This document shows, one piece after another, positions 1 to 10,848 of a stretch of 58,209 bases of DNA; position 1 is the stretch's first letter; each line of letters begins with the position of its first letter. The DNA is from Priapulus caudatus (lineage: Eukaryota; Priapulida; Priapulimorpha; Priapulimorphida; Priapulidae), in contig NW_014577396.1 of NCBI RefSeq assembly GCF_000485595.1, positions 194,445 through 252,653 on the forward strand, in the 5' to 3' direction. The notes beneath the pieces are model-generated. The model ran no database searches. It saw nothing but the letters and a program-made list of their open reading frames with translations, and was not told the DNA's origin. Position numbers and translations under genes: made by a program.

Positions 1-368
1 AAATGATAATGATAATGATAATGATAATGATAATGATAATGAAAATGAAAATGATAATGAAAATGAAAATGAAAATGATAATGATAATGATAATGATAAT
101 GATAATGATAATGACAATGACAATGACAATGACAATGACAATGACAATGACAATGACCATGACCATGACCATGACCATGACCATGACCATGACCATGACA
201 ATGGCAATGACAATGACAATGACAATGACAATGACCATGACCATGACCATGACCATGACCATGACCATGACAATGACCATGACTATGACCATGACCATGA
301 CCATGACCATGACCATGACAGCGACAGCGACAGCGACCACGACCACGACCACGACCACGACAACGACA

Positions 369-415
<47 letters not shown>

Positions 416-590
416 AACGACAACGACCACGACCACGACCACGACCATTGCAATGTCTATGTCAATGTCAATGTCAATGTCAATGTCAATGACAATGTCA
501 ATATAGGGTCAACAATGACAATGACATTAATAATGACTTTATAATGACACTGATAATGTCAATGACAATGACCATGATATTAATAATCAT
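1..590 (+). repeat. Evolving hexanucleotide tandem repeat
   Basis: A six-base repeat drifts stepwise along the array from ATGATA to ATGACA, then ATGACC, then CACGAC, and back to AATGTC/AATGAC. It is open in one frame and would read as Met-Ile, Met-Thr, then poly-Thr. That is a by-product of the six-base period, not a protein. No splice sites or flanking coding sequence support expression. Confidence 0.9.
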
Positions 591-3179
591 GATAATTATT
601 ATTATAATAACCTTAAGCATTATTTGTTATTTAACATAAAAATCCTTAATTTTAGCCCTCATTTGCTTCTGAAGATCGCTGTTCGTACAACTGGCCGTGC
701 AACCATGTTTTTTGTTATTGTCGGACAGGTAAAGCAGGCCTACGAGGAGGCGTTAAAAGAACTGGAGATTTTTAGGTCGGGGGTAAAGGTGTGTGGCAAC
801 GGTACTGCGAAGCGACACACGGCTGACCCGTCACCGCCAGAAACGCCGCCGACGCCTCCGCCTCCACCGTCTCCCGCTACTCGTGCAGTGCAAGACGTAC
901 GATGTTAGCACAGAAAGTGCTGACGTCACGCATAGGGTCTCCTATAGTTGAAAATGGACTCTAGTCACGTATCGTGCGAAACACAACGCGACAAGTGCGA
1001 CGATGATGATGGTAGTTATAGAGGGCGTTGGTGGCTTCACCTCCCGACCCACGTGCCTGCGTAGCGTTGGTGGCGATGCACGCGCTACAGTGGTTGACCG
1101 CAAACAATAAACGGCCTCGGATGGTACTGTGACAGTCATGAAACGGTCACCGAGAAATGTTCGCCGAAAGGTTGACGCCGCACCATACACCGAAAGGGTC
1201 AATAGCAGCAACCGTAAACGCCGTAAGGATCAGCAATCGCAGAAAATCGTTCCCGAACGATAGCGTAGAGGAAAGTCTACGCTGTACTACTACAGTAATA
1301 GCAAACTAGCACATCCCGGGAGAATATTACTAGGCCCCAGTCTATCCCGCGCTCTCCTTTTCATATTCTCTTTTTTGCTTACTCTCCCCCTCCCCTCTCT
1401 CTCTCTCTGCCTCTCTCTCTTGCTCTACCTTTCTCGCAGTGCATCTGATGCCGAGCCTTGTTAACATGTTCGCGACTTACATGCGGTTAAGTGCCGTCTC
1501 ACAGGAAGGCCGTAATTCACAAAGCACTATCAACGGCCACTTCCCAGAATTAAATCGGTCGTGTGTTATGGAATATGTATGTAAGCACACAAGCGGCAAG
1601 ACCGATCATGAAACAAACACAGGCGACGACGGACAAAGGAAGATCAGGAATGACGCAGTGCAACGACACGCGACAGAGTGCGCATGAGCAAGCCGGAGTA
1701 TGCGTCATGTGTTGATTTGCTTTTCGTGATAGTGTGTGAGGATTCAAACATTGAAACGCTGTTATTCACATTAAGTTCAGTTGGCATCAGAAGCAGAAAA
1801 TATGCCGTGACTTTAATTGCATGGATTTTGGCCCTCTCTTCTACTACCGCTCCTAGCTCAACCACCTGAGCCTTCTAACTCTAGCCCATGACCCTAGTCC
1901 TATTTTTGAACATCCCGAATATTTCTCATCTTTTTCATCCCCTCCCTCTTCCCTCCTCTTAATTTGTAGTTCTTCCTTTCTTCCCTTCCTCTTTTCACAC
2001 CTCCCCATTTCCTTTTCATTCGCCTTCCTCTTCCCTCCGTTCCTGATCACCCAATTCGACATGCTTTCTCAATATGCGCAATCCTTGTGTACACTTCACA
2101 CGTGAAAGGCACGTATGACACATGCGTGACAGTAGATTTTCTTATATTTACGTCGTATTTTTCGTGACACGGGAAATGCAAGTTGTTTGTCTCAGATACC
2201 TTTTCTTGGAGATGCGCAGCCGCAGGTGCGATCGCGTGACTCAGATCCTTGCACCGATATGTCGTGTCCTGATTGGTCATGGTAATGGCATGAATGATAA
2301 TGGTAGTTGCTAAAAGTCATTGCTATTAGGCACTTTATCGAGTTTTCTGTTGGTGTAAGGAATTCTAAACACGGGTAATCACATTTAGGACGTTAAGAGT
2401 GGAAGTTATTTGTAAGGTGTCGGCAGAAAATAGAATTGACGACGAAGATAATGTGGCATTTAGGATAAAACATGAGAGACCATCTGAAAATGTTTTTAGT
2501 AATGTGATTATAAATTGCGACAGTTTGTTTCTTCCTATATTTTCCAAATGACTCGCCTATATCTTCACCATGTGTCCTCTCTCATCGCTCTCGCGTCTTT
2601 GCATAATTTTACCTTACCAATCGTCTCGTCTTTTCCCTCCATCACACGCTACTCCTCTATCTACCTTCTATCACATTTGTATGCCTCTGCCTTATCCTTT
2701 GCGAATTTTTCCTGTATCTTTCTTCCCATACCTTCTACCCGACCATTTTTTTCAGGACTTCTTTGCCCTCGCTCTCGTTTCTCTTCTCTTCGAAGCCTTC
2801 CTCCTTTTCCCTTCCTGCCCTTCTTAGCATACATCACCTAACTACATAATTCTAAAAATAACACTAGGGTTCTATCGCCATTCACGTGTATCCGTTTCGT
2901 ATTTTACATTAACGATATGAATCGCGCTCGATATCTTCTACTTTTACGGCTTATATCACATTGCATTGCCTTTGCTGCGAAGCCTGATTTACGGATTAAA
3001 CATAATTTATGAGCGTTCAAATCTCCCTGTAGACACGTGTCAACAAGCCCATGGACGTACATCTATAGCCACTGCTACCAGTGAATGACCAGCGATGTTC
3101 TCTATCCTTTGATTTGTATTGTATTGTATTGATTTGGCTTGATTTGTATTCGATGGTGAATTTTTCGTGCTAATACTTG
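591..3179. other. Non-coding stretch, no gene recognised
   Basis: No ORF here looks like a conserved protein. A 47-base segment at 729-775 has a plausible acceptor and donor and would encode a short charged helix, but it is too short to call. A CT-rich tract sits near 1380-1435. The rest is ordinary AT-balanced intergenic sequence. Confidence 0.5.
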
Positions 3180-3440
3180 CACGTGATACATAGGCTAACG
3201 CGTGTACATGCTGTATATATGTAGGCTACCGCTTGTACATGCTATAATTGCTAACGCATGATGTATAGGCTAACGCGTGTACATACTTGTATATGCTACG
3301 CTTGTGCATGCTGTGTATGTTAACGAGTGTACGTGTTGTATAGGCTAACACATGTACATGTTTTGTAGGCTAACACGTGTACATGTTGTATAGGCTAACA
3401 CGTGTACATGTTGTATAGGCTAACACGTGTACATGTTGTG
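3180..3440. repeat. Minisatellite, about 24-26 bp unit
   Basis: The unit TAGGCTAACACGTGTACATG recurs about ten times with a TTGTA spacer. Copies are divergent on the left (CTACCGCTTG variants) and nearly identical on the right, consistent with recent expansion at the right edge. Each unit contains an ACGTGT core. Confidence 0.8.
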
Positions 3441-3973
3441 TAGTCTGACTCTTGGCACACACTGAGGAGCATGGTAGCGCAAAATGCGGTTCATACGAAA
3501 CATGGTATTGGTTACGGAATGATCATTTGGCAGCTATCCGTCTGAGTATCGCTCATGCGAGAGATCATGAGCCTCGCACGATTAGGCGTATTACCATGAA
3601 TCTCTGTGTATTGAACGCACTAGGTATATATGTTTACGGTATTACACTAATATCGCGACGGAAAATATTCCGTCAGCTTGCACATGTAACATAACGAAGA
3701 GCTTATTTTATTAGGTTTACTTGTGAGATTTTTAGGCCAAAACATGTTATTAGCATGTAGTGATGCAATCATGTATATTGTCTTCGCACCGTGTGAGATA
3801 GTAATAAGTAAAATACACGGCAGGTGCCGATACCTAGTCTTGTATACACCATGCACCGATGCACAGCAACCACAAAATGGCGGCATATTTTCAAGTGGCG
3901 TGCGAAAGCAAGATGGCGTTTAGTAGTCTAGATACGCGTTTATTCGCATTAAACACCGTATATTCATCGCGCG

Positions 3974-4005
<32 letters not shown>

Positions 4006-4029
4006 TGTGCGTGCGTGCGTGCACGTGCG
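3441..4029. other. Non-coding stretch with GT/GC microsatellite
   Basis: No gene is recognised. A GTGT/GCGT-rich tract starts near 3970 and runs into the inverted repeat described next. Confidence 0.5.
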
Positions 4030-4269
4030 CCTGCGTTCGTAGGTGCGTTCGTGCGAGCGTGCGCATGTGTGTAAGAACGTGTGTGTAAGCGCGCGCGTGT
4101 GTGTAAGCGCGTGTATGTGTGTAGCGGAATGAAGGTGTGACATGGCCGTGCACTCGGAAGCGTGCCGCGATGCATACAACCTCGTAATCGCACCCTAATT
4201 ATGACACCTGATAACAACACCCTGTTTACAACATCACCGGAATAGCACCAAATTCACTCAATCACTTAC

Positions 4270-4314
<45 letters not shown>

Positions 4315-4735
4315 TGTAAGTGGATGAGTGAATTCGGTGCTATTCCGGTGAGTGCGAGAACGAGTTCTTGTTAACATGTTGTAAACAGGATGTTATTATC
4401 AGGTGTCATAATTAGGGTGCAATTACGAGGCAATGTGCGAGACAAGAAGTACGCTTATATACATATGTATATATATATATATAATTGCAAGTGGATGAGT
4501 AAATTTGGTGCTATGCCGGTGAGTGCGAGAGCGATTTCTTGTTAACATGTTGTAAACAGGATGTTATTATCAGGTGTCATAATTAGGGTGCGATTACGAG
4601 GTTGTATGCATCGCGGCACGCTTCCGAGTGCACGGTCATGTCACACCTTGATTCCGCTACACACATACACGCGCGCGCACACACACGCGCTTACACACAT
4701 GCGCACGCTCGCACGAATGCACCTACGAACGCAGA
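4030..4735. mobile_element. Foldback (long inverted-repeat) element
   Basis: The arm at about 4030-4235 reappears as its reverse complement at about 4545-4735. The shared part includes TTATCAGGTGTCATAATTAG and the block with CGCGGCACGCTTCCGAGTGC. A third, partial copy of the arm lies at 4370-4430. The centre is a (TA)n tract (4273-4312) that is itself flanked by an inverted repeat (CACTTACAATT / TGATTGTAAGTG). No transposase is visible, so this would be non-autonomous. Confidence 0.75.
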
Positions 4736-4736
4736 T

Positions 4737-4765
4737 ATTGATTCAAATATACGAGGGATAATCGT

Positions 4766-4801
<36 letters not shown>

Positions 4802-4851
4802 CAGAGACAGAGTGAGAGAAAGAGAAAGAGAGCGAGCGAGGCAGAGAGTGA

Positions 4852-4892
<41 letters not shown>

Positions 4893-5007
4893 AGAGAGAG
4901 AGAGAGAGAGAGACCGCCACAACCCCGGAAACAGTCAGTGAGCAAAAAGCCCGTGCTTTTTTCCACGGCTCTATTGATTCAAATATACGAGGGATAATCG
5001 TGGGATA
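4737..5007. repeat. Direct repeat of about 33 bp flanking a GA microsatellite
   Basis: The segment beginning TTGATTCAAATATACGAGGG occurs at about 4738 and again at about 4974, followed both times by ATAATCGTGGGA. Between the copies is a (GA)n tract (about 4770-4912) and a short unique stretch ending in CGTGCTTTTTTCCACGGCTC. It could be a tandem duplication split by the microsatellite, or the boundaries of an insertion. Confidence 0.7.
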
Positions 5008-5556
<549 letters not shown>

Positions 5557-5744
5557 GTATAATAATACAGGTAAATACTGTTGAATAAATAATGCATGCT
5601 AATGCGCATTGACCTCACGCGTGCACACGACAGACAAATTGTGTAGAATTATTTATAATAGACGTGGCCTCCATAACGTTATACCCACGCGCCTAGCAAA
5701 TGTGATCTGAATACGTGATGGATGGATAGAAGGTAGAATCGGAA

Positions 5745-6310
5745 GAGAATGTGGATGATGTTGCGGATAAGGTAAAGGGATCGAGGAGGTAGAGGAGGGC
5801 AGAATGTAGAGAGGGAAGAAGTTAAAAAAGGGGGAGGTAGAGGAGGGAAGAAAGTATAGGAGGGGAGAAGTTAAAGAAGGGGGAGGTAGAGGAGGGAAAA
5901 AGGTAGAGGGGGGAGAAGGTAGAGGAGGGGAAGGTAGAGGAGGAAGAAGTTAAAGAAGGGGAGGGTTGAGTTAGAGGGGAGCAAGAGAATGTGGCGAAGG
6001 CAGGGGAGGGGAGAACGTATATCAGAGGATGAGGTAGAAAGGAAGAAGATCGAGGTAGGGGAGGTAGGAGAGGGGAGAAGGTATATGAGGGGAGGAGGTG
6101 AAAAGAGAGAAGATAGAGGAAAGAGAGATAGAGAACAGGAAAAGGTAGCCCGACCAGGCTGCAAGACTAACATAAAACACTGCCTTCCGATGTATGACCG
6201 TTTCCTGGAGCTAGAGAGAATAGAGAGAAGGAGAGGAAGTAGATGAAGAGATCAGATAGAGGCGGGAGAGAAGGTAGATCAGATAGAGGAGGGAGAGAAG
6301 ATAGAGATAT
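5745..6310. repeat. Purine-rich degenerate minisatellite
   Basis: Imperfect copies of AGGTAGAGGAGGGAAGAA fill this stretch, almost all G and A on the plus strand. Similar units continue after the MITE at 6311-6536, so the MITE appears to have inserted into the array. The ORFs here are low-complexity and not credible genes. Confidence 0.75.
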
Positions 6311-6536
6311 GGGCATCGTTGTCAGAAACAAAATTAGTCTTAACATTAGTCTTAACACTAACATTTTCTCCTAGACCGTCGACATCACTTTGTTTCGTAT
6401 TGTTATGAGGAAATCTGCTACGATTTTTCATTCTCGTAACTTCGCAGCGTTTCTGTCAACGGTCTAAGAGAAAAAGTTAATGTTAAAACTAATGTTAAGA
6501 CTAATTTTGTTTCTGACAACGGGCCCCAGATAGAGG
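6311..6536. mobile_element. Short MITE with long terminal inverted repeats
   Basis: The left end GGGCATCGTTGTCAGAAACA and the right end, read in reverse complement as GGGCCCGTTGTCAGAAACAA, match closely. The similarity continues inward through AAATTAGTCTTAACATTAGT for more than 60 bp. The total is about 226 bp with no coding capacity. It interrupts the purine-rich minisatellite, so a target-site duplication cannot be read with certainty. Confidence 0.8.
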
Positions 6537-6570
6537 AGGGAGCGAAGGTAGATAAGAGGACGATTGTTAA

Positions 6571-7482
6571 AGGCATAATAGGCCCATCGATTATGCAATT
6601 TTAACGAATGCTAGAGTAACTGGCACCTTGTGTAGTTAATAAGTACATTACCTTATAGCCAAACGCGTATTAGTTTGTCCAATATCACTGCTGGTTACTA
6701 AGAAATGTCTAATTGAAATCCGCAGTCCACGAAATCAGTTGACTGACTTGTTTACAGTTTCGAAACCGCATACTTCGAAACGGGTGTGATACAGATTTAT
6801 AGTCCACCGGACATTTTCGCACGCATGCAAAAACGCACGCACGCATGCATTTTCGCTCGGCCGTACGCAATGCTAGCGATAGTACAGTACCGTAACTGTA
6901 TACGTAACAGTAGCTCTGATTGTAATGAACGTGGAATCCACGTACGAATCACGGACGCTCGTGATAATGAAGTAGGCCGTGTTGGGTGGCAACGCTATGG
7001 GAGGATCGCGGACTAACCACGGCCACAGACTAAACATGGAAAGCAGACGGCACTACGCGTATTTACGTATATTGGTCAAACGAATACACCTGTGTCTGAA
7101 ATTGAAGACATGTGGGTACCCGTTCATTAGCACCCACGATTATTTACTTGTGCCTCAATACCCAGAATACACCCAGAGATACATTCTACTAGCTCATTAG
7201 TCGTATATAAGCATCCCGGCCAAACAATTCTCTGCTAAACACCCGTAGCAACATGTGACGTTGCCTAACCGAATTCGAGGCTATTTTGCTTGGCAACCAA
7301 TTTAGCGTTGGCGCCAGATTACCAGATTTACGGATTTCAATTAGACATTTCTTAGTAATTAGCAGTGATATTAGACAAACTAATACGCGTTTGACTATAA
7401 GGTAATGTACTTATTAACTACAGAAGGTGCCAGTTACTGTAGCATTCGTCAACTTTGTATAATCAATGGGCCTATTATGCCT
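6571..7482. mobile_element. TTAA-type MITE family A, copy 1 (912 bp)
   Basis: The element starts AGGCATAATAGGCCCAT and ends in the inverse of that sequence, with TTAA on each side (6567-6570 and 7483-7486). The terminal inverted repeats run about 155 bp and include TAAGTACATTACCTTATAGC. The interior does not encode a recognisable transposase. A TTAA duplication is the hallmark of piggyBac-type transposition. A second copy lies at 35589-36207. Confidence 0.85.
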
Positions 7483-7637
7483 TTAAGGACTGAATTGTTC
7501 TGTGTTCAGCTATATTGAGCATTGCGTTATCTCACAATTCGTTATCTCACAATACGTTAGCTCCGCACTACACACAAGTATTGACACCGATGCCCCCCTC
7601 CCCCCGACTATCTTATGTTCGCTCTATAGTTGCTGAT

Positions 7638-7820
7638 GACAGTGACGACAGTGATGATGATGACAGCAGTAACGACAATGACGATAGTGACGATAGTGAC
7701 AACAGTAACCACAACGCCGACAGTGGCGACAATAGTGACAGTGGCGACAGTGACAGCAGTGACGATAGTGACAACAGTAACAACAGCGACAACAATGACG
7801 ACAGTGGCGACAGCGGCGAT
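7638..7820. repeat. GAYAGT-type imperfect repeat in an intron
   Basis: Imperfect repeats of GACAGT and GATAGT lie just downstream, on the minus strand, of the splice donor of the secreted-protein exon. They stay open in several frames because the period is a multiple of three. They are therefore not counted as coding. Confidence 0.7.
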
Positions 7821-7826
7821 GCTTAC

Positions 7827-8142
7827 CGGCGCCGGTGACGTTGATGATGGGGCCGATCGACAGCGGGCCGGCCTTGAGAATGCACAGCACCTTCAGCTGC
7901 ACTGCGAATATGCTGCCATCGTCGTCGTCATCGTCGCCGCCGCCGCCCTCCGTGTTGTAGGTGTCAGTGAGGTGCTGTAGCACTTCTGCGTAGAGCACGA
8001 CTTGTGTGTAGTGAACGCGATCTCTGAACGTCAGCCTCTCGATGGCGCCACAGGCGCCTGCCGACCGCACGCCGACGACTGCAAGCGTCGCCAACGTCGC
8101 CAGCAGCAGCGTCGGCCACGGCGACGTCGTCCGCGTAGCCAT
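7827..8142 (-). CDS. First coding exon of a secreted protein, possible OB-fold (NtA/NTR-like) N-terminus
   Basis: The ATG is at 8142. The first roughly 28 residues form a good signal peptide: a basic start, then a hydrophobic core TLLLATLATLAVVGV and a small-residue cleavage region before CGAIERL. The next 75 residues alternate hydrophobic positions (VVLYAEVLQHL, then AVQLKVLCILKAGPL, then INVTG) as in a small beta barrel. The pattern loosely resembles the NtA domain of agrin or netrin-like modules, but I cannot assign a family. An acidic Gly/Asp run sits in one loop. The exon ends at a strong donor (CCG|GTAAGC) in phase 1, typical of extracellular proteins. The next exon would lie at lower coordinates and was not found. 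Confidence 0.6.
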
Positions 8143-9042
8143 GGTCTTCCTTGTCGTCGTCGTCGTCGTCGTCAGGTGTTGTCTTCGTCAGACGTTGCGT
8201 CGGCGAGATGATGACGTCAGGTTTTGCGTCGGCTAGACTGTGACGCTTATTATTGCGTCGGCGCAAGGTCCGGGTTAGCGACGCTGGCATACGACGGTGT
8301 ACACGACGCGTTACGAGTGACGCAGACGCTGACGCTGACGCAATCTCCTGCAGACGATGTCGCGGATTCGCGCGGTAATAGATGTTGCCAGATGCGAGCG
8401 AATCGATGACAAGATTATTAATCGATAATCACTCAATCAGCGACGATATGACTATGGTGCTGTTGCTGCTGCTGCTGGTGGTGGCGATGATGATGGTAAT
8501 GTCTTCTTATTGCCTTGGATGTACGGTGATAGTTGTGTATGCCGCGTCACTCACTCTCACACGCAGACACACATATACATATAGATATATAACTCGCCGA
8601 AGACGTGTGTAGAGAGACCTTCCAGAACTCACCAAAAAAGAGAAAGTACCTTCTGTAAAACAACTACAACTCTAGCCACAAAAGAGCATTCGTTGTGACT
8701 TATTAAGCGGTGTTAAGTCGTGTTAGTTACGAACTCATCAGCAATGTTCGTTAACGCGTGTGTATATACACCGCTTCGCACACCGTCCGTGTGTATAGGT
8801 AGCAGCAGGTTACTCCGTAAATGACGTCACGCGCGAACGCTAGCAGACGCCGGGGCACGCGCTCTCCGACACAGCTTCCTGGTGTATGTGTGTATATGTT
8901 CACCCACACACACATACACACACACACAGAGCAGAGATCGGTGTGTGTGTGTGTGGTGTCGCCGCAATCGCCAGCGTCGTCGCCGCCACGCGTCGCCGCG
9001 CGAGAAAAAGGGAGCCGCGCAATTTAATCGGATTTTCTAAAG
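8143..9042. other. Spacer between the secreted-protein exon (minus) and an exon on the plus strand
   Basis: The stretch holds GTC/GAC-rich repeats at 8150-8350, (CTG)n near 8460-8480, and CA/GT tracts at 8895-8955. If 8142 is the true start, the 5' UTR and promoter of the minus gene lie here. No TATA box stands out. Confidence 0.4.
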
Positions 9043-9165
9043 AAAAAGACTTTGCTGTCACCGGCATTCCAGATCCAGATAATGAAGGATACGAACTAAT
9101 CCGCGCTTTCGGCGTCCGGAAAACAGACACATTATCTGCTGAAGATCTCATGGAGTTTGTGCAAG
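9043..9165 (+). CDS. Internal exon of an unidentified, probably extracellular protein
   Basis: A 123-base exon lies between acceptor TTTTCTAAAG and donor CAAG|GTACTT. It is phase 1 at both ends and encodes about 41 residues with the core GIPDPDNEGYELIRAFGVRK. Symmetric phase-1 exons are common in modular extracellular proteins. The 'ELIRAFGV' stretch is reminiscent of the start of thrombospondin-N/laminin-G-like domains in collagens, but that is only a resemblance. No neighbouring exon of this gene could be identified. The reading frame also continues open upstream of the acceptor, so the 5' boundary is less certain than the donor. Confidence 0.5.
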
Positions 9166-9711
9166 GTACTTATTCCCTCTTCCACGTGTGTACGTTCGTG
9201 CGTTGGTGCGTTCGTGCGCTCTTGCTTGCGCATGAACATGTGCATAGATTCTCTTACTTGCTGTAATTATTGCTTACTTTCTTAATTTCTACCTCTTTTC
9301 TATTCACTTTCCTCTCTCCCTCATTGCTGACACGCACACGCACACGCACACGCACACGCACACGCACACGCACACGCACACGCACACGCACACGCACACA
9401 CAGACACAACACACACACACACAGACAGCGTGTCATCATACGAGGTTAGCAACACACTATCCACACATACTATATTGTGTAGCCGTCATATTAGTGTGTA
9501 CCCATCACATCGTCCACAACGTACGCCGGTGTCACCCCACTTTACGAATAAATTTAAACAGTTATACACGCACTGGTTATATATGGGGTAACATGAGAAC
9601 ATTGCGTGATGTTTTCCTACTGCAAGTATGCTCCCAGTATTTATACGTATTTATGCATCAATATTATATGAATGTATTTATGCATTGTGTTGCGAGAACC
9701 AGCCGCTTTAA
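9166..9711. other. Non-coding stretch with (CACACG)n microsatellite
   Basis: A regular CACACG hexamer run occupies about 9331-9400 and is followed by CA repeats to 9423. The rest shows no gene. Confidence 0.6.
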
Positions 9712-10036
9712 ACTGACTACGTCACGAATTTTCTATGGTGATATTTGTAAAAATTTTGTTGCCATTTTTTTTTACATTAAAAGTAAGTACTAACGGGACT
9801 AAATGTATCGTAAAATTCTTACCTGATAAGATTGTTTCTCAACTAGTTAAAAATCCAAAAAACCTGGACGATTTTATCTGATTATCCTGACATTCATTGC
9901 TTGCTATGGGCTATGTATGAGTCACGAGTGTATGTTTACATCGAACAATATAGTAAAATAGGAAGTATAATGCAGAAATTTGTGGAAAAGTGGGAATTTT
10001 TTTTTTCGTTTTACTATTTACGGTGACGTAATCACT
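9712..10036. mobile_element. TTAA-type MITE family B, copy 1 (325 bp)
   Basis: The ends are ACTGACTACGTCAC and, inverted, AGTGATTACGTCACC. TTAA flanks both sides (9708-9711 and 10037-10040). The interior is AT-rich and non-coding, with the marker TTCTCAACTAGTTAAAAATC. Further copies are at 14510-14899 and, inverted, at 50239-50600, with an echo near 45157-45560. Confidence 0.85.
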
Positions 10037-10040
10037 TTAA

Positions 10041-10848
10041 ACACCTCCTGATCAATTCAGTTGAGTACCAGATAGACACACCCTAATTATATGAGGGGGG
10101 GGGGGTAACAGTACGGTGCACCCTAATGACAAAGTGGGTAAGGGTTAGGCACGCCCTGCTACCAGGGGTGGTAGCGGTTACTCTGGTTAGGTTACAACCC
10201 AAGCATGACAAGCAAGTTAAGCGTGAAAGCTAAGGGTTGGCTCGGGTAGAAACAGTTCGTCCCAATGGCTCACGTTTCATCGATTTTGCCACACATGCCT
10301 GACGCTTTTTCTTCGTTTCGTTCTTCGCTAAAAACTAGTTTGGCTCTTCTTCTTCCCCTGGGATCCATCCATTTATCTAGCAACCATCTGCTCGTTTTTG
10401 CCCTATGATTCCCGCGTCTTTTTCCCTTCCAAATGAAACACCAAACCTGACTAATATAATTCGGCCTTTCCGTCCCCTCCCTCGCCATTAACTCACTGGA
10501 ACCGTTGTCAGAAACATCACAAGTGGTTACAGCATCACCAGTTAAAAAAAAAAACGTTTGCAAACGTGACGACATACTGGACTTATGTTAGCCCATAACC
10601 ACATGTTATTTCTCTCACAACGGCCCTCCCGTGTATCAACGGAGAGAGGGGGAGGGGCAGAAAGCTAGCATAGATCCCTCAGTTAACTCGTGGGCGGGCG
10701 GGGGGGAGACCCACCCCAGTTTTAATTCAGCCCCTAACAGACCGACACACGCACACGCACTAACTACTACACGCACGCGCACGCACGCACACACGCACGC
10801 ACGCGCGCGCACAGACGAGAACAACAGAAAGAAACTCAATGAACGTAC
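10041..10848. other. Intron or downstream region of the WNK gene, no confident exon
   Basis: A 101-residue ORF on the minus strand (10270-10575) is open but has no recognised domain and no clear splice sites. A CA/CG microsatellite lies at 10745-10812. Any exon downstream of the 10849 donor should be here or to the left, but I could not identify one. Confidence 0.4.

Noticed and set aside
3-506. A 167-residue ORF of Met-Ile, Met-Thr and poly-Thr
   Set aside because: Pure product of a hexamer tandem repeat, with no splice or conservation support.
729-775. Possible 47-base exon (VKQAYEEALKELEIF)
   Set aside because: The splice sites are plausible but the segment is too short, and no adjoining exon was found.
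10270-10575. 101-residue minus-strand ORF as the last WNK exon
   Set aside because: No acceptor or conserved motif was found. The composition is not WNK-like and the frame could be chance.
10636-10848. C-terminal extension of the large WNK frame
   Set aside because: It reads through a CA microsatellite after a strong donor (CAGCTG|GTACGT), so it is almost surely intron.
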